Shown one piece after another: positions 48,885-59,148 of a stretch of DNA of 64,000 bases. The notes below the pieces were generated by a model. The model had not been told where the DNA came from. It searched no databases and saw only the letters and a list, made by a program, of their open reading frames with translations. Made by a program: the position numbers and the translations under genes. Each line of letters opens with the position of its first letter. Within the stretch, counting starts at the first letter, position 1. Origin of the DNA: Nomia melanderi (lineage: Eukaryota; Arthropoda; Insecta; Hymenoptera; Halictidae); the NCBI RefSeq assembly GCF_051020985.1, contig NC_135007.1, positions 12,799,501-12,863,500 of the forward strand, read 5' to 3'.

Positions 48885-50629
48885 CGTGAATTCCAGTTCG
48901 CTGGAAATAAGCAGAAATCACCAAAAGTTTCGACGTTGTAATTATTGAGGGAATCAGAACTGGGTTATAAATTCAGAGAATATGTGGAAATTCGTCGCGT
49001 ATGACATAAAATGTAAGGAAGTTCAATGAAACTCCGTTCTCTTAAAATGTCGTTCACAAATGCACTTTGCCTCGACTCGTAGACCGAGGATGAGAATACT
49101 TTTCCATCCCACTCTGACTACTGAAAGTCACCAATGAAATTGAACGTTCTTTCTTATATCATGATACTCGATGACAGGCGCATACTGTTGACGTCGCTTG
49201 TAATGGGGATACTAATTAATTTATCGAGTTTATAATTTAAGCATAAATGAGAAAAAAAATCATGTAAAAAACTGTCATGAAAATGATTATAATCATAAAC
49301 AAATTTCATTCTGTATCTATCATTGTCCCCAGAAATTACAAGTACCGGTGGTATATAACGCTGCCATCTGTACCACGAAATATCGTACTATAGATGGGAG
49401 TACTACTTTTCATAAAATATATCGGATGTTTGGAACAGAAGTTCAGTGATGAGCTTTGTCGTTATTATCTTTTCTTGTAACTAATAGAATAAACAGTGTT
49501 ACTGAAAAATCATATGAATAATTATAATTCATTCATAATTCATGAAATTCATGTAGTTGACCGTACTTCCCTTACATCCATTAATAGATGACTTGAGTTA
49601 TAAACGGGTACTTTGTTTTTAGCTATCAGATCTTGTATTTCCATTTTTCTCAAATAAAACTTACAAAATCCTGTCACCTAAAACAAGTTTACTAATAAAG
49701 GCCCGTTTAAGCCAATTTTTAAATATATTGAAATAAATTTAACTGCGAATTCAATTTGTAATAAATGTTTTCTTATCGCATTCATTGCTTCCATATAACT
49801 CAAAGATACATGTAGCATAGAACGAGTTATTAAATATAATTAATTTTCGCTCGAATGCTTTAATTAAATATATCCAATCCAAATTAGTACTTAAAATGTA
49901 AAAGAATAGGTTACATCAGTAAAACACTGTGTAGCATAGACAGGCGAAGAAGCTTAGATTCTATTTTTTATCTTTACATATTTGTGTGATGTATTAAACG
50001 TATATTATTTATAAAACGTAGAAACTTGTTTTATTCATTGGTTCGGTTCTATTTTTAAGAGGTAAGAGTATATACTTGACGTTATAATATGTTATGGAAT
50101 AATCTGCCATAAGTTAACCTAATTTACGATATATCTATAAATGCATTGCAGTTTTTATGTTAATCATATTGATATTTTAATTTAGGCGCAGTAATTCTAA
50201 AATAAGTCTCCGTCATATTCATAATTCTGTATGTTTACTATGTTTAGAAAGCACAATAAATATTTATTTTACAAAACGTATAACATTTTGAGTATTAGCA
50301 GTTTCACAAAATATGACAAAATACGTAAATAATGAAATGTTCTATTCTGTGAATAACTATAATTAACAACAAATTTCATGAGTTAAACTTGTATAAAATT
50401 AATTTAAAAGTAATTTTATTTTCAGGTAAGAAATTCCTTAATTTGTTATGTTTATTTAATTTTGTTATATTAGCAAAATATAACCATTAGTACACATTAA
50501 ATTATGAGTGATATTATTAATGTTGATTTTTATGTTTAACCATGTCATTTCTATGCTTTATCTTATATATTTTTAAATTTATTTAAGTATATAAACAAAA
50601 TTCTATAACTACTTTATTTCGTAGACATA
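48885..50629. other. Divergent intergenic region between Lamp1 and Nelf-D
   Basis: Contains both 5' UTRs and presumably both promoters. AG immediately before 50625 (tatttcgtag) suggests a 5' UTR intron in Nelf-D, with only five untranslated bases before its ATG in that exon. A similar AG at 48901-48902 may bound a Lamp1 5' UTR exon. No TATA box or other gene is convincing. Confidence 0.5.
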
Positions 50630-53456
50630 ATGGAGTCTGATTATGATGAAAACCATGGTGGTTGGACGGATGAAATGGCTAGAACGAATGAAGATTGTGG
50701 TGGAGAAGACAGTTTCGATAATCCTCAAGAAATTTTAAATGAATGTTTAGATAAATTTAAGACTCCAGATTATATCATGGAACCTGGTATTTTCATGCAA
50801 CTTAAGAGGTAAAGTATATTTTAAAAATGGTACAATTTATATGTTTTGGAAAATTTTAACTTTATACATAAAAGAATTTAACTTTCTTTATAGTTCTGGT
50901 TTTTATATCATTATAAAATGGGACAGTTTGTATGTTCTATAACATTGTATAGTTAATTATATTTAATACATTTTATATTGCTTTCATCATGACGTGAATG
51001 GTGTGAATTTTATTTCATTTTTTAGATACTTCCAAGCGGGTGGCAATCCTGAGCAAGTTATAGAATTATTATCAAAAAATTACACTGCTTGTGCTCAAAT
51101 GGCAAATCTCCTTGCAGAATGGCTCATTCTTGCTGGAGTGAAAGTTTCAGACGTTCAAGCAATGGTAGAAAATAATTTGAAGGATATGATATTGAAAACT
51201 TTTGATCCAAAAAAAGCAGATAAAATCTTTACGGAGGAGGGTGAAGTATGTCCATTAAATTATACAAATATTTAATATTATAGGTATTGAAGTTACCATT
51301 ACCTGCTAATTACCTAAAATTGATCTCTTTCATATTAGACTCCTGCCTGGTTAACAGAAATGATTCAACATCCCACCTGGAGATCTCTTATTTATAGGCT
51401 TGCAGAAGAATATCCTGATTGTTTAATGTTGAACTTTACTATAAAGGTATAAATTGGTATTAACTTAAAACTATATTTCATCCTTACATTTGAATTACTT
51501 CTTTTTATTTTTATCATAGCTTATATCCGATGCGGGATTTCAAGGTGAAATTACGAGCATCTCAACAGCAGCTCAACAAATCGAAGTATTTTCACGTGTT
51601 TTAAAAACTGCGATCGCTGGATTTTTACAAAATACAGAAGACTGGCAGTCTAGTATACAAGAGTGTGCGGTTAGTAATATGTTCACGTCAAATAACGTAT
51701 AATCGAAGTTCGGTGATTTTACAAAAATGTCTAGATTTAATTTTTCTGTTAGTAGAAAATGGTATGTCACGGGCAACATACTTATGTCTACAGTCAAGTA
51801 TTACTACAAATTCTTGCACAAGAATCACGTGGTGGATTTATGATGAAAAGGCTTTCTCAAGAAATCACAAAATGTGCTCAACAAAAGTAAGAAGAAACAA
51901 TTTAATATGTTACATTGATTAATATAGGTAATGCCAAAGTAAGACTATTGGTGTCTGCCAGTTTGCTAGAGTTTGTTTTAAATTGTAAGAGGTGTACTGC
52001 AACATTGCACATTTCCATTAACGCTTTTTAATTTTTAGTCATCACGATGTTACTCCAATAACAATGGCACTGAATGGAGCTTCTAGTAGTCCAAGCGCGT
52101 GTCAAGCATTGGCATCTATGTTATCACGGAATACTTTAAATCCTGCTGATATCAGCGTATTATTTCGAAATTATTCTACAGCAGAACCACCTCCAATAGA
52201 ATTACTTCGTAATCCACAATTTTTAGGTAAGAATATAAATTTGTTAAGTCAAGAAATATTTCCTGTTTAATGAAATATGATCAACATTTACTACAAGTTT
52301 TTAATTCATTATTGATTGCAGAATTATTAGTTGATGCGCTTTTCAAACCAGGGGTCAAAATTAATCCTGAACACAAATCAAAGTATATTTATTTATTGGC
52401 TTATGCAGCTAGTGTATGTGACATTCCAGCTAAAAAAGGACATCCACGTAAATTAAATAAAGATGAATTGAAGACAACTATTCAAGCCATTGAAAAAGTT
52501 CATAATGTTTGTAATATTAATAAAGGATCCACAGAATTGGTAGCCGAATTACATACCTTATATCAATGCATAAGGTATGATTTATAAAGAATACTAATAT
52601 ATTACTATTATCTGTAGCATGATATTTTTTTAATTTAATACTTTTGGTTAGATTTCCTGTTGTAAGTGTAGGTGTAATTAGGTGGGTAGAATGTACCGTG
52701 ACAGAACCATCGTACTTCAAATTATGCACAGAACATTGTCCTGTACATCTTGCATTACTGGATGAAGTTGTTGTCTGCCATCCACTATTACATCCGAAAG
52801 TGTTGCAACTCCTTGTTCAGTTATTTGAAAGTAAACAAGATGAACTAGAGATACTTGTACAGGTATGAACATCTAACAGTTTTCAAATAAACTACTACTT
52901 ATTATTAATATTTATTATATATAGTAATTATATGATAATAGTTGATGCTAATAAAAATTTTTTACGTTAATATTGTACAGTTGGAAATGAAAAAAATGTT
53001 AATCGATAGAATGGTGAATCTATTGAGTAAAGGCTGTGTGGTACCTGTGGTGTGTTATATAAAGCAATGTTGGCAACGAGGAGACACAGATGTTTCCTTA
53101 ATTAGATACTTTGTTACAGAGGTACAAATCTCTTTATCATTAATGTGTATGAAACGAATTACTTAAATCTAAGAAAAAACATTGTTATCACTAGGTCTTA
53201 GAAGCAATTGCTCCGCCGTACACAACTGAATTTGTTCATTTATTTTTACCTATGGTAGAAGATGAAGAAATTACAGGAACAATGCGTGGTGATAGTGATA
53301 ACGATCTCGTTTCAGAATTTATTGGTAAGTATTATTCACTATCTTCATAAATTACAAAATAAAATTACTTCCACAGAAATCTATATATACACGTCTATAT
53401 AACATTTAACCTATTTTTCAGTACATTGTAAAGCACATTGCCCCACTGTAAGGTGA
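50630..53456 (+). CDS. Nelf-D: Negative elongation factor C/D subunit (TH1), complete
   Basis: Subunit of the NELF complex, which with DSIF holds RNA polymerase II in promoter-proximal pausing. Eleven exons: 50630-50808, 51026-51245, 51339-51446, 51520-51669, 51756-51886, 52039-52226, 52322-52574, 52652-52862, 52981-53121, 53195-53324 and 53422-53456. They total 1746 nt, 581 residues plus stop, with all phases matching. Recognisable TH1 stretches are DKFKTPDYIMEPGIF, AQMANLLAEWLILAGV, TFDPKKADKIFTEEGE, EEYPDCLMLNF and LISDAGFQGEITSISTAAQQ. The N-terminus (about 30 residues) is acidic and variable. The protein ends CKAHCPTVR. Length is close to the human subunit (about 590). Very short introns contrast with how. 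No truncation or frameshift seen. Confidence 0.97.
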
Positions 53457-54638
53457 TGCATCTTAATCAATAAAGGTAGGTTGAATTGGAAAAAGAACTT
53501 GCAACTTTAAAACAAGTATGTTTACTTCAGAGGAGCATGTGTGGAATTATACATAAATTACTACTGTATTAAACTTTTCTCTTTCTTCTTTCATGTATAA
53601 TGTATATGGATGTGTGAACCTAGTGAAAGGATGACTTCCTCTCATCTGTGATATCCCGATTTAGACCTTTTCTGCAAAAAAAAAAGAGCATAGATAATGT
53701 CAACAGATTGTAATTTGTGTAAATTATTACATTTCTTGCATTTGTTAATAAAAAAGAACTAAGACAGTTTACTTTTTCTAACAGCATAATATATTGTTAA
53801 GTGATATGCTATGATAAAATTGTTAATTTTATATATGTACTTAAAAATACTGCAAAATATTTTATCACACACAAAGTTCTTTCATTCCCACTCTTATGTA
53901 AGTCAGTATTGATTTGTTTATTTCAGAGAAATGTAAAGAAACATCATATCTGCATATACTTTCATTAAAAAGATTTTGTCAATGTATGAAAAACACTTTT
54001 ATAAAAGTAAAACAAAATGAAAACGTGTATAAGTTGTGTGTACTATTATTGTTTAGTTTATCTTTCGTTAACACTTTGTGTAAAGAATAATCATGCACCT
54101 TTACAAACAAGATTAATTTCACACAAATTTCAAATAATTATCACACATTAAATGTAAACTTACAAGTTACAGTGACTATTGTTTTTCAGCTGTAATTAAA
54201 CATTTTTGTATGTAGTAAATAATTACATAGATAAATTATACAACTAAAAAAAGGTTATATCTCCTTTTATGTGAAAGATTAAGAAATAATAGAAAACAAG
54301 TTAAGAATATTAGATCAATGAACTAAGTTTTCTAAATGACTTAGAGTGTTTTCTATTTTCTTTTACATTCAAAAAAGGAGAAATAACTTGTATTTAAATA
54401 ATACAGTTCTTTTATAAATATGTATAATCTAAACATAATACAAGAAAATTATTGATGTACATTGTATTAACCTTAATTAATCAAGGTTTAATCCTACCTT
54501 AAATTTAAACAAGACTATACAAAATTTTGATGTTTTGTTCGAAATGAACGTTACCCACATTTTATGAAAAATTCGACTTATTCATACTTTACATAATTCA
54601 AGTTATGTAGCAATTAGCTGGGTATCGTAATATTATTT
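53457..54638. other. Convergent 3' region between Nelf-D and ATP synthase epsilon
   Basis: AT-rich. Holds the two 3' UTRs. AATAAA occurs on the plus strand at 53469-53474, only 13 nt after the Nelf-D stop and probably too close, and at 53747-53752. No gene seen. Confidence 0.6.
53747..53752 (+). terminator. Candidate poly(A) signal AATAAA for Nelf-D
   Basis: Canonical hexamer in gttaataaaaaag, about 290 nt after the stop codon. Confidence 0.45.
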
Positions 54639-54916
54639 CTAAATGTACTTACTAGCAGGTTTACCGTCCGTCCATTGTGTAAATTTCACATTTACTTCAT
54701 CGCGTTTTACGGCTTCTGTCCTCGCTTCGGCTTTTAGGGCTTGCCTAACAAGTCTTGCAGCGATTTGCGAATAATTGATGTAACTACAAAGTATAAATTC
54801 AATGAAACATTTTACAAGTTACATAACATCCTTTTAATAATATTAACATGCGCCGATAACAGATCAATTTCAAGACAATTTTCTTACTTTAATCCTGCTT
54901 GTCTCCACGCAGCCAT
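54639..54916 (-). CDS. ATP5F1E: Mitochondrial ATP synthase F1 subunit epsilon (two-exon, 57 aa)
   Basis: Smallest subunit of the F1 central stalk, in the mitochondrial matrix; Drosophila counterpart is stunted (sun). Exon 1, 54916-54888, encodes MAAWRQAGL plus two bases. Exon 2, 54783-54639, continues NYINYSQIAARLVRQALK, then AEARTEAVKRDEVNVKFTQW and TDGKPASKYI, then TAG. The pattern M-AW-R-AGL-YI-YS-IAA and KRD...VKFT-W-GKP is diagnostic of the family, and the length is typical (about 50-60). No cleavable presequence, as usual for this subunit. The last codons contain AGTAAGTAC, a good donor consensus, so a further splice to an unseen terminal exon is possible. Too short for simple ORF scans. 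Divergent from the ZNRF-type gene and convergent with Nelf-D. Confidence 0.93.
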
Positions 54917-55766
54917 TTCTATGCTCAGTTCTCCTTTCAGTTACAGAAAATCTTAATTTGTCCACACTACGGTGAACTGAGACGAATCTACTCTGACTGT
55001 AGCGGAGTCACGAAAATGCTTTACACAGTGAAGTTATCTATGGCTGGCACGTTTAAAAATTACGAACATTTCATAGATGCTTCGTATACAAGATTACCGA
55101 CTCAGTTTCCGTTCAGGATTCTAGATCCCTACCTTCGCGACAATCCTATGGTATGTTCAACTCATTTGATTCGGTCCACATTTAGCCAGTGTATAAAAGG
55201 ATTTCCGCCTAGGCACTGATTTTCGATTGGCAGAATATGATAATAATATATGTTCGGTCAATGAAAATACCGTATTTTTATCAGATCCGTCCAATCAAAG
55301 ATCTATATTGAGCCAAGTGCCGTTGGTGCGCTCGTGTGAGTACAGAACGAATCAAACGAATCGAAACCACGCAGCGTAAATTCATAATGGATATCTAGCA
55401 GCTGATTACTGACTTCTAGGAAGTTTCTCACAAGATGTCGGGGGGTATTTTGCGTGACAAGCCGCTGGTATGCTTTCGGACGATATGACTTGCTCGTTGT
55501 GGTGCATGTCTGCAAAATTCCGGCCTACGTTAAATCCTAGAGTGTTATAACATTGCTGACGCGAAGATTTACAATTTAGACCACGCTTCTGAACGCAAAA
55601 ACTGAAAAAGCCAGAACTATCTGCAAGAATTGTGTCAGTGCGTGTATTACTGCCAACTCCAATATTTGGAATACTAATTTTTCTTCTGATTACTAGGCAG
55701 AATTTTCCTATTACGCAAAAACTCTTTAAATTGAAACAAACACTATTACCATTACTTAACATTGGG
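54917..55766. other. Divergent region between ATP synthase epsilon and the ZNRF-type gene
   Basis: Should contain both promoters and the ZNRF 5' UTR. A TATAAAAG lies at 55192-55199 on the plus strand. Open frames on both strands here have no recognisable product. Confidence 0.5.
55192..55199 (+). promoter_or_regulatory. Candidate TATA box for the ZNRF-type gene
   Basis: The sequence cagtgTATAAAAGgattt lies about 570 bp before the ATG at 55767. It would place a start site near 55220-55230. No expression evidence. Confidence 0.35.
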
Positions 55767-57832
55767 ATGGGAGCTAAACCAAGTACTGTAGCACAATCTG
55801 CTGGAGGCAATGGGCAATCCTCTACTGGAGCAAACGAGACTACCATGCAGAGTTTTTCTATGCTCCGCTCTCTACCTGGAGGTGTTAGCATGTTGCAACA
55901 TCAACGTCAGCAAGGGAATCAATCTCAGACTTCTCGAGTATCAGGGGACAGTAGGCAACGTGCTCGTTCCTTGAGTTCAGTGCCAGATCTTCCTCCTGTA
56001 GATCAAAGTAGTCTTGCTTCTTCTGTCGGTGTCGGAGTTGGTCAAGCACTTGGTCTACCACAACTTGATTCGGATGATGCAGATGAAGACGGTGGAAGAG
56101 TTTATGCTGCCCATAGCTTGCCTTCACATATTTGGTCCCTCAACGGTGAGTTTATTGGCTCTTGGTTAAGCACTTACAAAATTTGAATTCATTCATATGT
56201 GTTTATACAATACATTAAGCAGTACTTAAGAAACATTATGTTCTGTTATGTTTATAAACATGTAATGTGTGGTATGATGTATATACATGTACATTTACAG
56301 ACACATACAACATACTTGCTTACACATGGAGACATACATTCAGATATAAAAATCCAAGGCATATATGTGTGTGCATGCATTCACGTACATATATACACGT
56401 GCATACACATAAAATATGAAAATTTGTAACAGACATACATTGATTTTTAATATAGTAATATCAGAGATTTTATTATTGATTACATAACAGTATTACATAC
56501 GTACGTAACGTACGCGTACGTGCGTTCGTGTGTATACGTATGTGTATATGCATATAATAAATTGAAACGTCATTTACGATATATCTTTTCTTTTCTTTTC
56601 TTTTCTTTTTTTTGTTTAGATAGAAGAAAAGTAATTCATTAAACGTTTATCCGCGTAAATTGTTTACTATATATCGTATTTTTATTATTATGATAATCGC
56701 CAAATGTTTTTAAATTAATTACGTTGATAGGACGTGTTAAGACTACAAGATTAAAAATGTTTCTTGAATCACGCATTCGTTCGAATATAAAACGAAGAAA
56801 AGTTAGGTTATGTTGTGATCACGTTTTATTGAAAAGGTTTAAATTAATTGCGAGCAAAACGGCGGACATTTGTTTGGCGCATGTTGTCTGCTAGTTGTCC
56901 CGGTAACCACATGTAAATCAATTGTGATCAAACGTAGTTGCGTAAATTTTAAATCACGGTTATAAAAATGTATAAATTTGAATAATGACGTTTTAAGATA
57001 TAAAAATTATTACTTGGGATGGAAGGGGTCAAGTTGAGTCGATTTTATTATGGGAATTATAATAAGTTCATGCTTAAATGAGTCTGAGACTGAGGTTGTT
57101 CCAAGTAATCAAGTGAGAAGAATTTTTTATGGTATTGTTTTTACTGATTTCATACTTTCCTATTTTTTTATTGTTGTAGATTATACTTATAAATAATGTG
57201 TTTTACTTTAAAGGTCTAAAGTGTCCTGTTTGCTCCAAATTTATTCTACCGGATGATATAGAATGTCACCTGGTCATGTGCCTGACCAAACCACGTCTTA
57301 GTTACAATGGTAAGTTTCTATTTTATAAATATATTGTTCAGTTAAACATATTTTTATAATTGCAATGTTATACGTAATAATATCAAGTTTCAATTAAAAA
57401 TTAATGCATTATTTTTTATATCATTTTGCAGAAGATGTATTATCTGATGAGAAAGGAGAATGTGTTATCTGTCTTGAAGACTTACAACCTGGTGATGTCA
57501 TAGCCCGTTTACCTTGCCTTTGTATATATCATAAAAAGTAAGTTTGTTATAAATACTAAATATTATTCATTCATATTAAGCGCACTACACAAGCTTTATT
57601 TCCTTTCTGTATTAACTTTAAAAGGATACAAATGCCTGTACAAACGTTCTTGTCTTAAAAATTTAATATTCTATTATTCATTAGCAGACTTACAGAACTA
57701 TTTCAAACTACTGCAAAAACATAGTATTTATGTATTGTCAATCTAGGGTTAACAACAAAATTAATATATTTCAGCTGCATTGATAAATGGTTTCAAGTGA
57801 ACCGTAGTTGCCCTGAGCACCCTGGGGATTGA
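55767..57832 (+). CDS. ZNRF1/2: ZNRF1/2-type RING E3 ubiquitin ligase (complete)
   Basis: Membrane-anchored E3 ubiquitin ligase; vertebrate ZNRF1/2 act at endosomes, lysosomes and synapses. Exons: 55767-56145, 57214-57309, 57432-57537 and 57775-57832, 639 nt, 212 residues plus stop, phases 1, 1 and 2 in agreement. The start MGAKPSTVAQSAGG fits an N-myristoylation signal, as in human ZNRF1 (MGGKQS). The middle is Ser/Gln/Gly-rich and low complexity (residues about 15-110). A C2HC-type zinc finger uses C130, C133, H145 and C149 (KCPVC...CHLVMC). The RING runs from C169 to H209 (ECVICLEDL, CLCIYHKNC, SCPEHPGD). The sequence TKPRLSYNEDVL between fingers is nearly identical to vertebrate ZNRF. The first intron (1068 nt) contains a possible second first exon. 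I do not assign ZNRF1 versus ZNRF2. Confidence 0.95.
56146..57213 (+). other. First ZNRF intron, with repeats and a possible internal promoter
   Basis: The first half is AT-rich with (TTTTC)n at 56585-56609 and GTAC-rich sequence near 56500. The second half (56780-57050) is GC-richer, with ttaggttatgt at 56803, an X-box-like motif at 56894-56907 and a candidate first exon at 57050-57104. Confidence 0.5.
57050..57104 (+). other. ZNRF1/2: Candidate alternative first exon of the ZNRF-type gene
   Basis: ATG at 57050 opens MGIIISSCLNESETEVVP plus one base, followed by a GTAATC donor at 57105. Phase 1 matches the acceptor before 57214, so splicing continues as S-LKCPVCSKF. The product would keep both zinc-binding domains but replace 126 N-terminal residues with 18. 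MGxxxS followed by Cys is a classic dual myristoylation/palmitoylation-like start. Frame and sites are seen directly; use is inferred. Confidence 0.4.
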
Positions 57833-58506
57833 TTTATACCCATTGAATATGGAAGAGCACAATGCAACTTGTTGCTGACCCAGAAGACTCTCATCTTGAT
57901 GGGAATAAAATGGGAGGAAACAGCAAAGATTTGAAAAAAGCTAGTCAAGATGGCTGCTAGTCCACTGTGGTGGTTGGTGCGTGTGGTTGTTCGACTGAAT
58001 GACACATACTCAATTTGAATATGAGAACAGACATTTAATTAAATCCTTGATTATATTACTTGTAAGCAGGGGACTTAAAAATCGCCATAAGATTCAACGA
58101 CACAATGCTATTACTTATACGTATCTGTAATTAATCTATTAGTGCTCTATAAGCTTATTATCAATTGTACCATATTTATAAATTTTACTTAGTTCTACAT
58201 CTTGAAGTCGAATTAGAGTTAAGCAAGATGATCTGTATTGTTATTGGTTATTTCACCTTTTTTGGAAAAGGGGGTAGAATGAATGTTAGTCGAAGGGCCT
58301 GTATAATAATTAGGCAGCATCTATTTTAAATGAGTTAATTATATTTTTAATGATTTAATTACGAATCTAATGTTTCATTTTTGTTGTCTGTTGGGGAATG
58401 AATACAAGAAAGGATATTTTTGATACTTTCATAAAAGGAAGAGTCGGATATATAAAAGTTTTAAGAAATGGACTTTTACTAGTAATGCTGTTGAAGCTCT
58501 AACAAC

Positions 58507-58512
58507 AATAAA
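58507..58512 (+). terminator. Candidate poly(A) signal AATAAA for the ZNRF-type gene
   Basis: Sequence aacaacaataaaagt, about 675 nt after the stop. Alternatives occur near 58861. Confidence 0.35.
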
Positions 58513-59029
58513 AGTATACATTTAAATTTCTTTATTAGAACTTAAAGTTTGTGATAAATTTCTTTTACTTTTTTAGAAAATTGACATTCTCCAATTATGG
58601 AATGATGTAACTTGCTATTAGTTGAAAGTTAGTTATTTTATAATTAATATCTTTTTTATATGGTAAGCATTAACATAACTCATAGTAGTTTTTGTAACAG
58701 AAATAAACATGGTCTGTCAATTTTCCAGTAATATACACGTTGTATATATCTGATTAGACTTGTATTACAGATGGTAAGAAGTCTAATTAAGTGAAAATTT
58801 CAAACCAAATACAACTGCAAAAATGAATCAAGCATTCAATATGTTAAATGATATTATGAAATAAATACATAAATTCTGTATTAATAAAACCATTAAATTT
58901 ACTACTGTTTTTAAAATTATGAATAGTGAATGGTATTGTTATATTTTTGTTTACGAGTAATTTTATTTAAGAATATAAATTTCTACATAATAAATTAATG
59001 ATGGAAAGACGTTTTAATGGTATAGGTTT

Positions 59030-59148
59030 CCATATGACATTCACGTTTCTGGGCAATCGTTGATCATCGTGACTCGGTGGGAGCTAATTATTCACGGGGG
59101 TTAAGACCCATAATTGGTCGAAGAGGAGAGAAAACAGGATAATCAAGT
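59030..59148 (+). other. Crag: Possible non-coding first exon of Crag
   Basis: A GC-richer block in AT-rich surroundings, ending in aatcaagt|gtaagc, a good donor. The Crag start codon sits two bases after an AG acceptor (tctaagtag, AG at 61987-61988), so a 5' UTR intron is expected. Left border unknown. Confidence 0.25.

Noticed and set aside
54899..55515. Open frames between ATP synthase epsilon and the ZNRF-type gene
   Set aside because: They overlap the ATP synthase epsilon exon antisense or UTR sequence and show no family similarity.
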